A stretch of 64,000 nucleotides of DNA. It comes from Pikeienuella piscinae. Lineage in GTDB: Bacteria > Pseudomonadota > Alphaproteobacteria > Rhodobacterales > Rhodobacteraceae. The stretch spans positions 3,476,001 to 3,540,000 of the forward strand of contig NZ_CP049056.1 in assembly GCF_011044155.1 (NCBI RefSeq). Reading direction: 5' to 3'. The position numbers and the translations under genes were made by a program. The notes below the pieces were generated by a model that did no database searches, had not been told where the DNA came from, and was given only the letters and a program-made list of their open reading frames with translations. Shown here one piece after another: positions 60,987-64,000 of this stretch (position 1 is the stretch's first letter; each line of letters begins with the position of its first letter).

Positions 60987-61727
60987 TTGGAATCGATCAT
61001 CTGGCTGGCGCCATTCGTCTTTCTTCTCGCCGGGACAGTGAAGGGCGCGCTCGGCATCGGCTTGCCGACCACGGTGATCGCGGTGCTATCGCAGGTCACC
61101 GACCCGCGCGTCGCCATCGCCGTCGGGCTCCTGCCGGTCATCACGTCCAACCTTTGGCAGGTCTATCGCGAGGGCGGTTGGCGAGAGCCGTTCCTACGAT
61201 TCTGGCCCTACGCGGCGACGCTCGGCGTTTCGATATTCCTCTTTTCCGGCGTCGCCGCCGAAGCGACCCCGGAGACGGTCACGCTGGCCACCGGGATTGC
61301 GATCGCGATCTTCGCGGCCGCCAACCTTTACCGCCGGCCGCCCCCTCTTCCCCGGCGGTGGGAGAGACCGGCGCAGATCGGATTCGGGCTCGCGTCCGGG
61401 GTGATGGGCGGGCTCACCGGTCTCTGGTCGCCGCCATTGCTGATCATGCTCCTGTCGATGCGGCTGCCGAAATCGGAGATGGTGCGCTCGATGGGGCTGC
61501 TCTTTTTGCTCGGCGGGGCGCCAATGTTCGCGGGCTATGTGGTCAACCGTCTGATCACCATGGAGATATTTCTCTGGTCGCTGGTTATGCTGATCCCGAC
61601 CTTTCTTGGCTTCACGCTCGGCGAACGGGTGCGCCGGAAAATGGCCGACGCGCGGTTTCAAAAGGCGGTGCTGGTGTTCTTCCTGTTGATGGGGCTGAAC
61701 ATGATTCGCCGCGGCTTGATGGGATAA
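60987..61727 (+). CDS. Sulfite exporter TauE/SafE family (TSUP) permease
   Basis: This 246-residue membrane protein has eight or so hydrophobic segments and two repeats (GTVKGALGIGLPTTVIAVLSQ and SGVMGGLTGLWSPPLLIML). It starts at TTG with GGGGGG before it. Members export sulfite, sulfoacetate or other organic sulfur anions. The next gene starts one base after its stop, so the two are coupled. Confidence 0.88.
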   Translation: MESIIWLAPFVFLLAGTVKGALGIGLPTTVIAVLSQVTDPRVAIAVGLLPVITSNLWQVYREGGWREPFLRFWPYAATLGVSIFLFSGVAAEATPETVTLATGIAIAIFAAANLYRRPPPLPRRWERPAQIGFGLASGVMGGLTGLWSPPLLIMLLSMRLPKSEMVRSMGLLFLLGGAPMFAGYVVNRLITMEIFLWSLVMLIPTFLGFTLGERVRRKMADARFQKAVLVFFLLMGLNMIRRGLMG

Positions 61728-61728
61728 G

Positions 61729-63036
61729 ATGATGAAAATGACGCCCTATTGGTGGGAGGACACGGCGCCCGCGCCGGAGTTCGCCGCCGAGCCGCCGCGG
61801 CGGGTCGATCTCGCGGTTATCGGTGGCGGCTTCACGGGCATGTCGGCGGCTCTGACTGCGGCCGGGGCCGGCGCTTCCGTCGCGCTCTTCGATGCGATGC
61901 GGCCGGGCGAGGGGGCCTCGACCCGAAACGGCGGCATGATCGGCGCGCCGCACAGGCCGGGTTTCGTCGAGGAACTGAAGACCTATGGCGAGGAGGTGGG
62001 AACGCAACTCGCGCGTGAGGGACTAGAGGCCTACGCCTACACTCGCCGGCTCTACACCGGGCGCGGGTTCGACGCCGGATTCCAGCAGGCGGGGCGCATT
62101 CAACTCGCTTACACCAAGGCTCATTTCGAGGCGATGAAGGCCCGCGTCGATGTCATCGAACGGGTCGCCCCGCAGTGCGTGCGGATCGTCGAGCGCGACG
62201 AACTCGCGCAGCATGTCCGCTCGGACCTCTATTTCGGCGGCGCGCTTTACCCGGACCATGGAGGCGTCCATCCGCGCCGCGCGCATGACGGGCTGACGCG
62301 GCTGGCGATGGAGGCCGGGGTCTCGATCAACGCCGAATGCCCGGTGACGCGGGTCGCCGGCGGCGCGGGGGGCTTTCGCCTCACCACGCCGCGCGGCGAA
62401 GTCACTGCGCGCCGGCTGGTGATCGCCACCAACGGCTATACCGGGCGTGGGCTCGGCTGGGTCGCGCGGCGGATTTTCCGCCTGCCGAGCTTCATCGTCG
62501 CGACGGAGCCGCTGCCGGCGGAGGTGATCGACCAGGTGGCGCCGGGCCGTCACATGATGGTGGAGAGCCGGGCGCGGCATTCCTATTTCCGCCCCTCGCC
62601 GGACGGAACCCGAATTCTCTTCGGCGGCCGCGCGGCGCTTTACAACATGGATCAGCGGACTGCGGCTAAGCGACTTCAGCGCACGATGGCGGAGATCTGG
62701 CCCGAGGCGGCGGCCTGGCGGCTCAGTCATTCATGGCGCGGCTGGACCGGCTTCACCTTCGCCCGCATTCCGCATGTCGGCGAACATGAGGGGGCGCATT
62801 TCGCCTTTGGCTATTGCGGCAACGGCGTCGCGCTCTCGCCGTGGCTGGGGCGGAAGGCGGCGCTCAGGGCGCTCGGCGACCCGGCCGGCGAGACGGCCTA
62901 TGCGAAGACGCGGCTGGAGAGCCGACCCTATCATATCGGCGGCGCGCCCTGGTTCTTGAACCTCGCGCATTTCTGGTGGTCCGGTCCGGTCGATTGGCGC
63001 GAGGGGCGGGAAGCTCGCCGCGACCGACGCGGCTGA
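61729..63036 (+). CDS. FAD-dependent amine/amino acid oxidoreductase (DadA/PuuB-like)
   Basis: This 435-residue protein opens with a short TPYWWED segment and then the FAD-binding VIGGGFTGMSAALTAAGAGASVALFD (about 26-51). A second conserved region is FAFGYCGNGVALSPWLGRKAA. It resembles DAO-fold enzymes such as gamma-glutamylputrescine oxidase, which start with a similar WW motif. With the class III aminotransferase nearby, polyamine or omega-amino acid catabolism is possible. Confidence 0.85.
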   Translation: MMKMTPYWWEDTAPAPEFAAEPPRRVDLAVIGGGFTGMSAALTAAGAGASVALFDAMRPGEGASTRNGGMIGAPHRPGFVEELKTYGEEVGTQLAREGLEAYAYTRRLYTGRGFDAGFQQAGRIQLAYTKAHFEAMKARVDVIERVAPQCVRIVERDELAQHVRSDLYFGGALYPDHGGVHPRRAHDGLTRLAMEAGVSINAECPVTRVAGGAGGFRLTTPRGEVTARRLVIATNGYTGRGLGWVARRIFRLPSFIVATEPLPAEVIDQVAPGRHMMVESRARHSYFRPSPDGTRILFGGRAALYNMDQRTAAKRLQRTMAEIWPEAAAWRLSHSWRGWTGFTFARIPHVGEHEGAHFAFGYCGNGVALSPWLGRKAALRALGDPAGETAYAKTRLESRPYHIGGAPWFLNLAHFWWSGPVDWREGREARRDRRG

Positions 63037-63055
63037 TCCCGGCGCTGAGCCGGGA
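63037..63055. terminator. Hairpin between convergent genes
   Basis: TCCCGGC and GCCGGGA (63037-63043, 63049-63055) form a 7-bp stem with a 5-nt loop, immediately after the FAD oxidoreductase stop. It is a possible weak terminator. Confidence 0.4.
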
Positions 63056-63108
63056 GCTCAGTAGATAGGGGGTGCGGTTCGGGGTCCCGGTTCAAGGTCG
63101 GGAACACA

Positions 63109-64000
63109 TTACGCTTTCAATCCCTCCGCGACCTTGTCGAGCGCCGTCTCCAGCTTGTCGAACATTTCGTCGAGCAGCGTCTCGTCCATGATGAAGGGCG
63201 GACAAAGGACGACGGCCTGGCCGAGCGGGCGGCAGATCAGCCCCTGATCTAGGCAGGCGTTGGCGATGCGTTCCGAGACCGAGAGCGCGCCGTCGAACGG
63301 GGTCTTCGTCGCCTTCTCCGCGACCACTTCGAGCGCGCCCATCAGCCCGATCCCGCGCGCTTCGCCGCCGAGCGGATGATCCGCCAGCGCATTGAGGCGC
63401 TTCATGAAATACGGGCTGATCATTCGCACATTCGCGAGCAACCCCTCCTCGAGAATGATCTCTATCGCCTTCAACCCGACCGCGCAGGCGACCGGGTGGC
63501 CGGAGGAGGTGAAGCCGTGTGGAAACTCCTCGATCTTCTCCGCCGCCGCCTGCATCCGCTCAGCGAACGCGTCGCCGAGGATCACCGCGCCGAGCGGCAT
63601 GAAACCGCAGGTCAGAGCCTTGGAGGCGATGATCGCGTCCGGCTCGATTCCGTAGGTCTCCGCGCCCCAGACCGCGCCCGTGCGCCCGAAGCCGCAGATC
63701 ACCTCGTCGGAAATGAAGGGTATGCCGTGTCTTTTCAGGACCGGTTGGATCGCCTCGAAATAGCCCTTCGAAGGTGGGATGACGCCGCCGGCGCCCATTA
63801 CCGGCTCGGCGAAGAAGCCGGCGATGGTCTCCGGACCCTCCCTCTCGATCAGCTCCTCCAGATTCCGGGCCATCCGCGCGGTGAACTCCGCTTCGCTCTC
63901 CCCCTCCTCGCCGAAACGCCAGTAGTGTGGGCAGTCGGCATGGAGAAATCCGGGGAGCGGCAGGCCGAAATGCTCATTATAGGGCTTTCCGGTCATCGAC
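63109..64000 (-). CDS. Class III aminotransferase, C-terminal part (cut by window end)
   Basis: The frame is open to the window edge, so the N-terminus is missing. The visible 297 residues include FISDEVICGFGRTGAVWGAETYGIEPDAIIASKALTCG with the cofactor Asp and the PLP lysine (ASKALT). Class III enzymes move omega-amino groups from diamines or beta-alanine-type donors to pyruvate or 2-oxoglutarate. The segment TGKPYNEHFGLPLPGFLH is like putrescine/beta-alanine:pyruvate aminotransferases. The neighbouring FAD oxidoreductase supports amine catabolism. Confidence 0.9.
   Translation of the reverse strand, partial: SMTGKPYNEHFGLPLPGFLHADCPHYWRFGEEGESEAEFTARMARNLEELIEREGPETIAGFFAEPVMGAGGVIPPSKGYFEAIQPVLKRHGIPFISDEVICGFGRTGAVWGAETYGIEPDAIIASKALTCGFMPLGAVILGDAFAERMQAAAEKIEEFPHGFTSSGHPVACAVGLKAIEIILEEGLLANVRMISPYFMKRLNALADHPLGGEARGIGLMGALEVVAEKATKTPFDGALSVSERIANACLDQGLICRPLGQAVVLCPPFIMDETLLDEMFDKLETALDKVAEGLKA

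Noticed and set aside
63061-63108. A T-arm-like sequence (GGTTCAAGG between TCCCG and CGGGA), considered as a tRNA remnant
   Set aside because: No D arm, anticodon arm or acceptor stem could be found around it, and there is no CCA end.

Overview
The window is about 66 percent GC, densely coded and free of insertion sequences, prophage genes and CRISPR arrays. Gene order (lspA, a DUF3035/BamF-type lipoprotein and two M16 peptidases behind hslVU; tRNA-Trp-secE-nusG-rplKAJL-rpoBC; TAXI-type TRAP transport) suggests an alphaproteobacterium, most likely in or near the Rhodobacterales. This is inferred from gene content, not from a tree.

Layout. (1) 1-6033: the end of an MFS transporter, an acetolactate-synthase-like ThDP enzyme with an aldehyde dehydrogenase, a non-haem iron oxygenase and a LysE-type exporter. 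(2) 6040-16280, the most interesting part: what looks like a bacterial sphingolipid locus. An lptF-lptG-like permease pair is translationally coupled and followed 5 nt later by a GNAT-superfamily protein of the bacterial ceramide synthase type. Further on are a metallophosphoesterase, a diacylglycerol-kinase-family lipid kinase resembling ceramide kinase, an AspH/LpxO-type hydroxylase, a Tam41-like nucleotidyltransferase, serine palmitoyltransferase and a dedicated acyl carrier protein. A GAF histidine kinase sits inside the block. Together these could make, phosphorylate, decorate and export an anionic ceramide. (3) 17429-26685: a catabolic island for a phthalate-like aromatic acid, with TAXI-TRAP uptake, Rieske oxygenase and reductase, Gfo/Idh/MocA dehydrogenase, 4,5-dihydroxyphthalate-decarboxylase-like enzyme, class II aldolase-fold enzyme and a MarR regulator. 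The same 12-bp palindrome TTAGATATCTAA lies in two of its control regions and is the probable MarR operator.

(4) 26960-34816: an envelope and protein quality-control operon (hslV, an SMR exporter, a small membrane protein, hslU, lspA, DUF3035, two M16 peptidases) with a divergent GAF-nucleotide cyclase. (5) 34878-39654: hisB-hisH, a MATE exporter, an alpha/beta hydrolase, an SDR, HU and tRNA-Gly. (6) 39971-56546: the transcription-translation core (tuf, tRNA-Trp, secE, nusG, rplKAJL, rpoB, rpoC), interrupted between tuf and tRNA-Trp by a glycosyltransferase and a three-gene periplasmic operon ending in a Sco1/SenC copper chaperone. (7) 56780-64000: an orphan molybdenum formate dehydrogenase alpha subunit in place of the usual str operon, a SYLF-domain protein, an RluA-type pseudouridine synthase, a TauE/SafE exporter, an FAD amine oxidoreductase and the end of a class III aminotransferase.
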